A DNA stretch of 64,000 nt from Anabaena cylindrica PCC 7122. Lineage in GTDB: Bacteria; Cyanobacteriota; Cyanobacteriia; Cyanobacteriales; Nostocaceae. How positions within the stretch are numbered: the stretch's first letter is position 1; each line of letters starts with the position of its first letter. Location: assembly GCF_000317695.1 (NCBI RefSeq), contig NC_019771.1, positions 4,392,001 to 4,456,000 of the forward strand, in the 5' to 3' direction. Position numbers and translations under genes: made by a program. Positions 1 through 7,580 of this stretch are shown piece by piece. Under the pieces are notes generated by a model, which did no database searches, had not been told where the DNA came from, and was given only the letters and a program-made list of their open reading frames with translations.

Positions 1-620
1 CTCCCTCGGAAGATGGGAAAAATTCAGTTAGTAACCAATGGGATATTCCTAGTGATAAACCTGTAGTTTTATTTATGTCTCGTATTGACCCAAAAAAGGG
101 TTTAGATTTATTACTTCCTGCATTAGAAAAATTGTTAAATGATGGTTTTAAATTTCACTTTATTTTAGCGGGAACAAATCCTCAAGATCCAATTTATGAA
201 CAAAAAATTAAATCTGAAATTGAAAATTCACCACTAAATGTACACACAACAATTACTGGCTTTGTTACGGGTGAAGCCAAACAAAGTTTATTAAAAGCTG
301 CGGATTTATTTGTTTTACCTTCTTACTATGAAAATTTTGGCATTGCGGTAGCTGAGGCAATGGTCGCAGGAAAACCAGTGGTTATTTCTGACCAAGTGCA
401 TATATATCAACAGGTTGTAGATAGTGAGTCGGGTTGGGTGGGGAAAACTGATGTAAAATCACTGGTGGATTTATTAAAAGAGGCTTTGTCAAATCCCCAA
501 GAATGCCAGCGACGGGGAGTAAATGCCGAAAAATATGCCTTAGAGAATTTTAGCTGGGATGCGATCGCACAACAAGTAATTCAAGCTTATCAGGAAATTG
601 TGGCAGACCAAAAAGTTTAG
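1..620 (+). CDS. Glycosyltransferase, GT4-like C-terminal part (5' end outside window)
   Basis: The frame is open from base 3 with no stop, so the gene begins upstream of the window. The visible part is the C-terminal Rossmann half of a GT-B glycosyltransferase that would transfer a sugar from a nucleotide donor to a polysaccharide or lipid acceptor at the cytoplasmic face. The family EX7E motif is visible in YYENFGIAVAEAMVAGKPVV, where the two glutamates contact the donor. The end is a natural TAG at 618-620. The acceptor cannot be judged from this piece. A second glycosyltransferase lies far away at 59.7 kb, so there is no local cluster to help. Confidence 0.85.
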   Translation, partial: PSEDGKNSVSNQWDIPSDKPVVLFMSRIDPKKGLDLLLPALEKLLNDGFKFHFILAGTNPQDPIYEQKIKSEIENSPLNVHTTITGFVTGEAKQSLLKAADLFVLPSYYENFGIAVAEAMVAGKPVVISDQVHIYQQVVDSESGWVGKTDVKSLVDLLKEALSNPQECQRRGVNAEKYALENFSWDAIAQQVIQAYQEIVADQKV

Positions 621-727
621 AAATTTAAAATTTTGTTGCAACCGGTGGAATGTTGATGGGATAATTTACAGTTCTGTGTCATGATAACACAGTAAAAATA
701 TGTCTTCTTAATTACAGGGAATCTCGC

Positions 728-1366
728 ATGACTCTCCGTCTTGGTGATACAGTACCCAACTTTACTCAAGCCTCAACACACGGTGATATTGATTTTTACG
801 CATGGGCCGGTGATAGCTGGGTAGTGCTATTCTCCCACCCTGCTGACTTTACACCAGTTTGCACAACCGAATTAGGTACAGTAGCTAAACTGAAACCAGA
901 ATTTGATAAACGCAACGTAAAAGCGATCGCACTCAGCGTCGATGATGTAGACTCCCATAATGGTTGGGTGGGAGATATCGAAGAAACTCAAGGAACCGCC
1001 CTCAACTATCCCATTCTCGCAGATGCAGACAAAAAGGTTTCCGACCTTTATGACATGATTCACCCCAACGCAGCTGCAAACATTACAGTGCGTTCCGTCT
1101 TCGTTATCGACCCCAACAAAAAACTGCGTCTTAGCTTCACCTACCCCCCCAGTACAGGACGCAACTTTGATGAACTATTGCGAGTAATTGACTCTCTGCA
1201 ATTAACTGATCATTACAGCGTCGCTACCCCCGCTGACTGGAAAGATGGAGAAGACTGCGTAATTGTTCCATCATTAAAAGATCCCGAAGTTCTCAAAGAG
1301 AAATTCCCCAAAGGTTACAAAGAAATCAAACCTTATTTACGCATGACACCCCAACCTAACAAATAA
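728..1366 (+). CDS. 1-Cys peroxiredoxin (Prx6 type)
   Basis: This 212-residue protein would reduce hydrogen peroxide and alkyl hydroperoxides in the cytoplasm. The peroxidatic cysteine is Cys45 in the motif DFTPVCTTE, and the length plus the long C-terminal domain (PADWKDGEDCVIVPS region) fit the 1-Cys Prx6 class rather than the shorter 2-Cys Prx. A later cysteine exists in EDCVIV, but its position is not the classical resolving position. The ATG at 728 is preceded by AGGGAATCTCGC, a usable ribosome site. It stands alone, followed at once by a hairpin that can end transcription. Confidence 0.93.
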   Translation: MTLRLGDTVPNFTQASTHGDIDFYAWAGDSWVVLFSHPADFTPVCTTELGTVAKLKPEFDKRNVKAIALSVDDVDSHNGWVGDIEETQGTALNYPILADADKKVSDLYDMIHPNAAANITVRSVFVIDPNKKLRLSFTYPPSTGRNFDELLRVIDSLQLTDHYSVATPADWKDGEDCVIVPSLKDPEVLKEKFPKGYKEIKPYLRMTPQPNK

Positions 1367-1394
1367 TTTCCAGTAACATAAATATTCTTCGTAG

Positions 1395-1421
1395 GGTGGG
1401 TTAGCAACAGCGTAACCCACC
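1395..1421 (+). terminator. Hairpin with T-run after the peroxiredoxin gene
   Basis: GGTGGGTTA at 1395 pairs with TAACCCACC ending at 1421, and ATTTTTT follows. It lies 28 bases past the peroxiredoxin stop, so it can act as an intrinsic terminator. Its sequence also resembles the dispersed GGTTGGGTT hairpins common in cyanobacteria (see 9842-9919), so it may be a repeat used as a terminator. Confidence 0.6.
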
Positions 1422-1433
1422 ATTTTTTATATA

Positions 1434-1520
1434 TAGCAATTTTCATCAGAAAACCTGTAGGGGCGGGGTTTCCCCGCCCTTAATTGTCTAGATTGTATTG
1501 CATCTCACCAAGAACCGCTA
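1434..1520. repeat. Miniature inverted-repeat element, TA-flanked (TAGC...ACCGCTA)
   Basis: This 87-bp unit starts TAGCAAT and ends ACCGCTA, with TA on each outer side. Its right part (CATCTCACCAAGAACCGCTA) matches the right end of the elements at 2874-2975 and 16939-17038. Its core instead carries a GGGGCGGGGTTTCCCCGCCC palindrome. It is too short to code for anything and is best read as a non-autonomous element. Confidence 0.65.
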
Positions 1521-1588
1521 TATAATCACAAACCATTCGTAACGATATAATAAAGTCATTTCGGTAAGCAAATATGGAGGAAATCACC

Positions 1589-2173
1589 ATGCTATCATCC
1601 CCCTTAATATTGCAAATGCCATCTTCAATGCCAATGACAGACGATCAATTTTTTGAATTCTGTCAAATAAACCGTGATTTACGCATTGAAAGAAATAGAT
1701 TTGGAGAAATATCAATCATGTCCCCCGCAGGTTCAGAAACAGGAAACCGAGAAGGTAACATCCTTGGACAATTGTGGGTATGGTCAGAAAAAGATGGTAC
1801 AGGGATCACTTTTTCTTCCAGCACAGGTTTTAAACTCTCCACAGGTGCAGATCGTTCTCCTGATGCTGCTTGGATAAAATTAGAAAGATGGAATACACTC
1901 ACACCAGAACAACAAAAAAAGTTTGCACCCATATGTCCTGATTTTGTCATTGAATTAAGGTCAGCTTCTGATAACCTGCAACCGTTAAAAGACAAAATGA
2001 CGGAATATATGCAGGAACCAGGAATACAATTAGGTTTATTAATTGACCGCAAAAATCGCCAAGTTTATATTTATAGTCCTAGACAAATAGAGGAATGTTT
2101 AGAAAATCCTGATACTGTTAGCTGTGATCCTATTTTACCTGGATTTATTTTGAATATGAGTAAAATTTGGTAA
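1589..2173 (+). CDS. Uma2 family (DUF820) putative endonuclease, copy 1
   Basis: Uma2 proteins share a PD-(D/E)XK nuclease fold and are heavily multiplied in cyanobacteria; their biological role is not established. Visible family features are RSPDAAW and, later, CPDFVIELRSASD, which carry the acidic residues of the putative active site. The long frame could begin at an ATG at 1574, but that ATG lies inside GGAGGAAATCACC, which reads as the ribosome site for the ATG at 1589. The neighbouring paralogue starts at the equivalent codon, so 1589 is preferred. The next gene is a tandem duplicate 25 bp downstream. Confidence 0.85.
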   Translation: MLSSPLILQMPSSMPMTDDQFFEFCQINRDLRIERNRFGEISIMSPAGSETGNREGNILGQLWVWSEKDGTGITFSSSTGFKLSTGADRSPDAAWIKLERWNTLTPEQQKKFAPICPDFVIELRSASDNLQPLKDKMTEYMQEPGIQLGLLIDRKNRQVYIYSPRQIEECLENPDTVSCDPILPGFILNMSKIW

Positions 2174-2198
2174 ATAAAATAACCAGAAGGAAATCACC

Positions 2199-2777
2199 AT
2201 GCTTTCATCTCCCTTAATGTTGCAAATGCCGTCATCAATGACAGATGAACAATTCTTTGAATTCTGTCAACTAAACCGTGATTTACGCATAGAGAGGAAT
2301 AAATTTGGAGAAATATCAATTATGCCACCTACAGGTTCAGAAACAGGAAGCCGTAATTTCAACTTAGCTGTACAGCTAGGAGTTTGGACTGAAAAAGATG
2401 GTACAGGAATTGGTTTTGATTCCAGCACAGGTTTCAAACTCTCCACAGGTGCAGATCGTTCTCCTGATGCTTCCTGGATAAAATTAGAAAGATGGAATAC
2501 ACTCACACCAGAACAACAGAAAAAATTTGCACCTATTTGTCCTGATTTTATCATCGAATTAAGGTCTGCTTCTGATAAACTGCAACCGTTAAAAGACAAA
2601 ATGACGGAATATATGCAGGAACCAGGAATACAATTAGGCTTATTAATTGACCGCAAAAATCGCCGAGTTTATATTTATCGTCCTGAACAAATAGAAGAAT
2701 GTTTAGAAAATCCTGATGCTGTTAATTGCGAACCTGTTTTACCGGGATTTGTTTTGAGTATGGGGAAAATTTGGTAG
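2199..2777 (+). CDS. Uma2 family (DUF820) putative endonuclease, copy 2
   Basis: This 192-residue protein is a close paralogue of the preceding gene. The two are nearly identical from about residue 70 (FKLSTGADRSPDA) to the end and diverge most at residues 50-70. The putative catalytic acidic residues in RSPDASW and CPDFIIELRS are kept. AGAAGGAAATCACC precedes the ATG in almost the same form as in copy 1, so the duplication included the ribosome site. The 25-bp spacing suggests co-transcription. The biological role is unknown. Confidence 0.85.
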   Translation: MLSSPLMLQMPSSMTDEQFFEFCQLNRDLRIERNKFGEISIMPPTGSETGSRNFNLAVQLGVWTEKDGTGIGFDSSTGFKLSTGADRSPDASWIKLERWNTLTPEQQKKFAPICPDFIIELRSASDKLQPLKDKMTEYMQEPGIQLGLLIDRKNRRVYIYRPEQIEECLENPDAVNCEPVLPGFVLSMGKIW

Positions 2778-2791
2778 TTATAAACAGGAAT

Positions 2792-3195
2792 ATGCACGTT
2801 ATTCGTTTTAGAATATTAAAGAAATATATAGAAAATCATGCAGATTGTCAGGAATCACTGAACAACTGGTATATAGCGGTATGTATTTAAATGAAATACA
2901 TCATAGCCCCCTCATCGCTTGCGGGGAGGGGGTTGGGGGTGGTGTTCTTGTATCTCACTCAACCGAGAACCGCTATAAGATTGCTAGTAAAGCTAAATGG
3001 TCAAACTTAGTCGAAGTGCAACAGGTTTTTCCGAAAGCTGAAGCTGTTGGGAATTTTACAGTTTTCAATATTAAAGGGAATAAATACCGATTAATTGTTA
3101 GCATAGATTACGAAGGTCAATTAATTTATATTAAATATATCCTCACTCACGCAGAATACGATAAGGATAATTGGAAAAATGACCCTTACTTTTAA
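2792..3195 (+). pseudogene. higB: HigB-type mRNA interferase toxin, disrupted by a miniature element
   Basis: Reading from ATG 2792 gives MHVIRFRILKKYIENHADC and then QESLNNWY, which is a HigB N-terminus. Reading from 2978 gives KIASKAKWSNLVEVQQVF and later FNIKGNKYRLIV and YILTHAEYDKDNW, the typical HigB core and C-terminus. Between them sits a 102-bp inverted-repeat element. Removing the element and one TA copy (104 bp) restores TGG TAT AAG ATT GCT, giving WYKIA and one continuous frame of about 100 codons, the normal family size. HigB toxins cleave ribosome-bound mRNA. With the insert the frame shifts and meets a stop, so the toxin should be inactive. The frame overlaps the antitoxin start by 17 bp. 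Confidence 0.85.
2874..2975. repeat. 102-bp miniature inverted-repeat element inserted in higB, TA target duplication
   Basis: The element starts TAGCGGT and ends ACCGCTA, a perfect 7-bp inverted repeat, extended to 9 bp by the flanking TA on both sides. The centre holds a CCCCTC...GAGGGGG palindrome. A TA dinucleotide is duplicated, and precise removal rebuilds the toxin gene, so the ends are fixed by the host reading frame. TA duplication is typical of IS630/Tc1-mariner type transposition. No transposase of that type was seen in the window. Confidence 0.85.
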
Positions 3196-3580
3196 TCCAG
3201 AAAAATACAAAGAATTATTAACTGCGTATCTTCCCAAAATTATCAAGACTGAAGCAGAAAATGAAGAAGCTTTAGCCATTGTGGAAGATTTAATGCACCG
3301 GGAACGCAGCCCTGAAGAAGATGAACTTTATCAATTGCTAATTACTTTAATAGAAAAATTTGAACAAGAATATTATCAGATTAATCAACAAAATAATCCT
3401 CAATCTATGTTATTATTCCTTTTGGATGATTCTGGTAAAAATAAAGTTGATTTACAAGTTTTTTTGGGTTCAGAAAGCTTGGTTGATAATATTTTAAATG
3501 GAAAGCAGAAAATAAATATAGAATTATCCCAAAAACTTGGAGAATTTTTTAATGTAGAAGCAAGTTTATTTCATGAGTAG
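3179..3580 (+). CDS. higA: HigA-type antitoxin (COG5499-like), helix-turn-helix
   Basis: This 133-residue protein would bind and neutralise HigB and repress the operon. The C-terminal third (VDLQVFLGSESLVDNILNGK and IELSQKLGEFFNVEASLF) has the pattern of an Xre-type helix-turn-helix, as in COG5499 antitoxins with an N-terminal extension. The ATG at 3179 overlaps the last codons of the toxin frame, the usual toxin-first order of HigBA. Because the toxin is broken, this antitoxin now appears orphaned; it is still intact. Confidence 0.8.
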   Translation: MTLTFNPEKYKELLTAYLPKIIKTEAENEEALAIVEDLMHRERSPEEDELYQLLITLIEKFEQEYYQINQQNNPQSMLLFLLDDSGKNKVDLQVFLGSESLVDNILNGKQKINIELSQKLGEFFNVEASLFHE

Positions 3581-3626
3581 AATTTATTTGTCCTGAATCT
3601 CGGCAGTTTACAGATTTTTCTGTAGC

Positions 3627-4370
3627 TTAATTTTGGATTTTCGCTTTTTCCACTTTCTCAACTTGCTTGAGTGCTTCCATTTCATTGAATAGTCGGATAG
3701 CTTCATTAAAGTTGGTGTGGCTGTTTTCGGTTTCACCCATTTTTTGATATGTTAAGCCTAATTGATAATATGCTTCTGCTAAATCACATTTAGCACCAAT
3801 TTTATCTAATAGTTCTATTGATTCTGAATGATGAAAAAGTGCTGTTTCAAAATCACCTTGTATTCGGTATAGTTCTGCTAAACCAGTTAAAGCTTTAGCC
3901 GTTACCTGAGTGTAATTACTTTGTTCAGCAAAAGATATTGCTCTGTCATACATTTCAAAAGATTCTTTGTTACTATGTAAATTTTTATATGTTAAGCCAA
4001 GAAATAATAGTCCATATCCTTGACTCCATGCACTCCATCCACTGCATTCAGTTAATACTAGTTTACTATAAGCTTTTTCTGCGAATTCAGATGCTTTCTG
4101 GTTAAAGCCCAAATGTGAGTTCAGAAAAGCCAAAAGACACCATGATTCTAAGATATATTGGTTGTCAATAATATTTATATTATTAGAAATAAAAATACAG
4201 CCCTCTTCAAAAATTTTAATAGCGTCTTCTATTTCCCATAAATCTATTAGACAACAACCTATATTCACAAAACAAGCTGCTTTGTTTGTTTGAGAATTTA
4301 ATAAATTTATATTTTTTGTATTTAATTTAAAGATTGAATCTAGGTATTCATCTGCTAATCTATACGAATC
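3627..4370 (-). pseudogene. TPR-repeat protein, 5'-truncated by an insertion sequence
   Basis: The minus-strand frame runs from the IS boundary at 4370 to the stop at 3627 without interruption. It reads DSYRLADEYLDSIF and later NKAACFVNIGCCLIDL. Several 34-36 residue tetratricopeptide units are visible, for example KALTGLAELYRIQGDFETAL and AEAYYQLGLTYQKMGETENS, so the protein was a protein-protein interaction scaffold. The first internal start-like codon is a GTG at 4268, but the coding pattern clearly continues upstream to the IS. The original start and promoter are missing, so expression is doubtful. The partner is unknown. Confidence 0.75.
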
Positions 4371-5544
4371 CAGGGCTATTTCATTCTAAAAGAGAGGATA
4401 AAATGGTAGAGATATCTAGGCATCTATAAGCAGGAAAAATGTCAGAAATAGCAATTCTAGAAGTATTCACAGACTTACCAGACCCCAGAAGAACCGCAGG
4501 ACAACGCCATGAAAAAGCACTGTGTCTAGCATTGTTTACTTTGGCGATTGTGGCAGGCAACAGGGGTTTCCTAGCAATGGGGGACTGGATTAAAGCTTAT
4601 AGAGATGAATTAATAACTTTATTTAGACCAAAAAAGAACAGATTGCCATCATACAGCGCGATTCGGCGTGTATTACTACAAACTGATTATCAAGCATACT
4701 CAGTCAGATTAGCCAGATTCTTTGATATACAACCCTTACCAGGAGAAATGGTCGCCGTGGATGGTAAGGTACTACGCGGTTCTTATCAGCTAGAAACTGA
4801 CAATCCTAATTCAGAAGCACATCCAGCAATTATGTTAGTAACCGCCTATATAGTGGAAAGAGGACTGATTTTAGAACCATATCAAGTAAACTGTAAAAGT
4901 AATGAAATTACAGCCTTACCACCGATGCTCACACAAATAGCGGCAAAAGGAGTGATTTTTGCCTTTGATGCTATTAATACTCAAAAAAAACTTGCCAGTT
5001 GATTGTGGATAGTGGTAATGACTACATCGGTGCATTGAAAGGTAATCAATCCGGGTTACTTAAAGATGTAGAAGCAAATTTTCAACCAGAACAGATAGAT
5101 TTGCAAATTAATAAAGGTCATGGTCGAATTGAAAAACGTACTGTTAGTATTTGCAAGTATCAAGGTCAACGTGATTGGCCAGGACTAGAGACAGTAATTC
5201 GAGTCCAGTCTGAACGTCAAATTATCAAGCAAAATTTCATAGAAGTTGAAACTGAAACTCGTTATTATATTGCTTCATTCACAGCTACTGCTGATACGTT
5301 TGCTCAAAAGATTCGCAGCTATTGGGATGTTGAAAACAAAGTGCATTATGGGAGAAGATGTGACTCAAGGAGAAGATCATTCTCGCATTCGTACTAATGG
5401 ATTAGTTCAAATTTTTGCTATAGCTCGTAATTTAGCTCTAAATCTTTACCGTTCTCATGACTTTAAAAATATGGCTCAAGCACAAAGATTTGCCTGTTTT
5501 GGTCTTAGCACACTCAAGCAACTATTTAGAATGAAATAGCCCTG
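4371..5544 (+). mobile_element. ISAs1-family insertion sequence (decayed)
   Basis: The element is bounded by the inverted repeats CAGGGCTATTTCATTCTA (4371-4388) and TAGAATGAAATAGCCCTG (5527-5544), a perfect 18-bp match. It is 1174 bp and carries one transposase gene in three frames. The outer flanks (CTATACGAATC and GTTAATAATAATG) share no direct repeat, and both neighbouring genes lack their 5' ends. This suggests that an adjacent deletion accompanied or followed insertion. Confidence 0.85.
4439..5539 (+). pseudogene. ISAs1-family transposase, two frameshifts
   Basis: The N-terminal part (TDLPDPRRTAGQRHEKALCL, GDWIKAYRDEL, AVDGKVLRGS) is typical of ISAs1 transposases with the DDE_Tnp_1-associated N-terminal domain. 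The frame leaves at an A8 run near 4984-4991: one base more or less would continue as TCQLIVDSGNDYIGALKGNQ, the expected next segment. A second shift occurs near 5350-5357 (VENKVHYG, then EDVTQGEDHSRIRTNG in another frame), consistent with one extra base. The rest reads to a stop at 5539. The A8 run could in principle allow ribosomal slippage, but the second shift has no such context, so the gene is probably dead. Confidence 0.85.
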
Positions 5545-6054
5545 GTTAATAATAATGCAGCTGGAGTAAATGCTTTAGGTTTCTATGATGATGTTGTGGC
5601 TAAGTCTATGAGTGTAGCTAATGGACTAACATTAGCAAATGTAGGTGAATATCATGACTATGTTCAAAATAATGGGGGAACATCCTCAATGGGAGATTTA
5701 CCAGTAAATACTTCTGAGATTGATTCTAGTCAACATATTCTCAATGTTATTGCTTCTGGTAACTGGAAAGGTAATGTCAATCTTTTGGATTCTAATGCTT
5801 TACAAACTCTAGGTTTTGAATCTAGTTATTTTGGAGTTCAGGGTTATAATACCATAGGAATAAGTTTTGATTCAGGATTGCTTCCTGAAGGTCAATTTAC
5901 TGCTTTGTTCTCTCCTGAATGTGGAAATGATATAACATCGCTCATAAGTAGCAAAAAAGTTCCAGAAGCATCAACTACTTTAAGCTTATTAGTTTTTGGC
6001 ACTATTGGCAGTTTGGTTATCAGGAATCGTAAAAAATCAGTTTTAGTTAGCTAG
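5545..6054 (+). pseudogene. PEP-CTERM exported protein, 5'-truncated by the ISAs1 element
   Basis: The frame is open from the IS edge at 5545 (VNNNAAGVNALGFYDDVVAK) to the stop at 6052-6054. The end is a clear PEP-CTERM sorting tag: KVPEASTTL, then a hydrophobic helix LSLLVFGTIGSLVI, then the basic tail RNRKKS. Such proteins are exported and processed by exosortase, often in strains that make exopolysaccharide. The signal peptide and start codon are missing, so this is a remnant unless a GTG at 5596 is used, which would give a protein without an export signal. Confidence 0.75.
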
Positions 6055-6108
6055 AAATTGAATTTACCGTGTTTTTAGCTCATCATAACTAATTGAATAT
6101 TGACTTAT

Positions 6109-6156
6109 AGCGATCGCACTCTAGCCATGTTGACTTCACAAGTGCGATCGCTTTTC
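6109..6156 (+). terminator. HIP1-based hairpin terminator
   Basis: AGCGATCGCACT (6109-6120) pairs exactly with AGTGCGATCGCT (6141-6152), and TTTT follows on the plus strand. It lies 55 bp past the PEP-CTERM stop. Two HIP1 octamers form the stem, which illustrates how HIP1 sites are reused in hairpins. Confidence 0.7.
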
Positions 6157-6179
6157 TGTATCTATGGAAATTAGTTATT

Positions 6180-6532
6180 CTATTCCATAACCTGTTCTAT
6201 AATTCCTTGAATAGTTGCAACACCAATATCCTCTTGATCAGATTTTGAATATACTGTTAACAAAATAATATTTGTGGCAGTTTGTAGATAATAAATAACT
6301 CGGTATCCCGCACTTTTACCTTTTTGAATATTGCTATTTTTCACCCTAACCTTATAAACTTGATATTCCTCTCCTAACCCTATCAAGCGATCTCCTATTA
6401 TTTCTCCTTCCTGTAACTGCAAAATAACTGGTTCAATATCATCACGAATTTTCCGATATTGTTTTGACAATTTATATAATTTTTTTCAAATTCAGGAGAA
6501 AATTTAACTGAGATATCATCTATATTATTCAC
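6180..6532 (-). pseudogene. RelE/ParE-superfamily toxin with a frameshift in an A7 run
   Basis: Downstream of the antitoxin, a GTG at 6532-6530 overlaps the antitoxin stop and opens NNIDDISVKFSPEFEK. The frame then fails at a run of seven A (plus-strand T run 6480-6486). Adding one A continues as KLYKLSKQYRKIRDDIEPVI and on through GYRVIYYLQTATNIILLTVYSKSD to the stop at 6180. That is a complete RelE-like toxin of about 117 residues. Only the fragment from a TTG at 6470 is an open frame by itself. The defect is a single-base loss in a homopolymer, so a sequencing error or slippage is also possible. Confidence 0.7.
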
Positions 6533-6767
6533 TTTCAATTCGCTTCCATAATTCAGAAATAGGTCTAGTTTTACCAGATTTTACTTCTGTAAAAGCCCTA
6601 GTTAAACTCTCTTTTATTTCTTCTATGGGAGTATCATCAAGATCATAATCATCTGATTCTGGTAAAAGAATAATTACTTTGACAGCATTAATATTATCAA
6701 TTTCTAAAGGATAATCTAAGGTTAATTGTCCTTCTTGTATTTTTCCGGTAACTTCTAAGGCTTTCAT
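6525..6767 (-). CDS. Probable antitoxin partner of the adjacent RelE-like toxin
   Basis: This 80-residue acidic protein reads MKALEVTGKIQEGQLTLDYPLEI and continues VKVIILLPESDDYD. The N-terminal beta-strand pattern resembles small AbrB/DUF2281-like antitoxins common next to RelE-type toxins in cyanobacteria, and the C-terminal half (EEIKESLTRAFTEVKSGKTRPISELWKRIE) looks like a toxin-wrapping helix. It precedes the toxin and overlaps its reconstructed GTG start, the usual antitoxin-first order. The family assignment is by pattern only. Confidence 0.65.
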   Translation of the reverse strand: MKALEVTGKIQEGQLTLDYPLEIDNINAVKVIILLPESDDYDLDDTPIEEIKESLTRAFTEVKSGKTRPISELWKRIESE

Positions 6768-6946
6768 AGTTTCTAGCTACTTTTTAATTGTTTAACTAAT
6801 TTTGATTTAAGAAAATTATAACGTAAATATCTGAGATAATGGAGTGAGTGAAATACCTGCGGTAAGCTAATGCTAACGCTTTTCCGTATCAATGGAAAAT
6901 AAATGGCACTTACAGTATAATATAAATAGCTTTCCCCCTGATTTCT

Positions 6947-7231
6947 ATGAAATTAACAGAAATTTTACCCTCACTGCAAAAATTATCTCATCAAGAAAAA
7001 ATCAAAGCCATTCAATTTTTAGCCACAGAATTAGCTCAAGAAGAGCAAGATTTAGGAGCAGAATCACTTAATTATGGTCAAATAGATACAGAATTAAATT
7101 TTCAGTCTCTTAGTGAAAAAGAAATGATTGAGCAAAGCAAATCTGCTTTAGAAAACTACCTTCATACAGGTTCAGGAGTCAAACATGAAGAAGTCCAGAA
7201 ATGGGCAAATAGTTTAATGATTCAACAATAA
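6947..7231 (+). CDS. Small antitoxin-like protein upstream of a RelE/ParE toxin
   Basis: This 94-residue protein (MKLTEILPSLQKLSHQEKIK) is helical and charged with no recognisable DNA-binding domain by eye. It sits 5 bp upstream of a RelE/ParE-type toxin on the same strand. Its C-terminal segment SKSALENYLHTGSGVKHEEV may contact the toxin. The antitoxin role rests on position and size rather than on sequence motifs. Confidence 0.6.
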   Translation: MKLTEILPSLQKLSHQEKIKAIQFLATELAQEEQDLGAESLNYGQIDTELNFQSLSEKEMIEQSKSALENYLHTGSGVKHEEVQKWANSLMIQQ

Positions 7232-7236
7232 TAATA

Positions 7237-7527
7237 ATGTCTGAGATAGTTTGGACTGAAACTGCCATTAGTGACTTAAATCGTCATTATGATTTTATAG
7301 CACTTAGTAATGCTGACGCAGCAGCCCGCGCAATACAAGCAATTGTTGCTTCTGGTGGAACTCTACAACAAAATCCACGTCGCGGTGCGATTATAGATGA
7401 AATAGCAGGATTACGAAAGCTTATAGTTGCTTTTGGTAAGTACGGCTTTATAATCCACTACGTTATTCTTGAGGATGAGGTAATTATTTTACGTATATAT
7501 CATGGACGAGAAAATAGACCTATTTAA
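7237..7527 (+). CDS. RelE/ParE-family toxin
   Basis: This 96-residue protein has the ParE/RelE layout: WTETAISDLNRHYDFI at the N-terminus, PRRGAIIDEIAGLRKLIV in the middle and FIIHYVILEDEVIILRIYHGRE at the end. ParE-type toxins poison gyrase and RelE-type ones cleave mRNA; sequence by eye does not separate them, although LRKLIVAFGKYGFIIHY is closer to ParE. It is intact and paired with the upstream small gene. Confidence 0.82.
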   Translation: MSEIVWTETAISDLNRHYDFIALSNADAAARAIQAIVASGGTLQQNPRRGAIIDEIAGLRKLIVAFGKYGFIIHYVILEDEVIILRIYHGRENRPI

Positions 7528-7580
7528 TAAGTAGCAAAATTGAAAGCGATCGCTTTTTATTTTAAAATCAAATTTATGTA

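Noticed and set aside
4984..4991. Programmed frameshift in the ISAs1 transposase
   Set aside because: The A8 run would allow it, but a second, non-slippery shift further on makes simple decay the better explanation.
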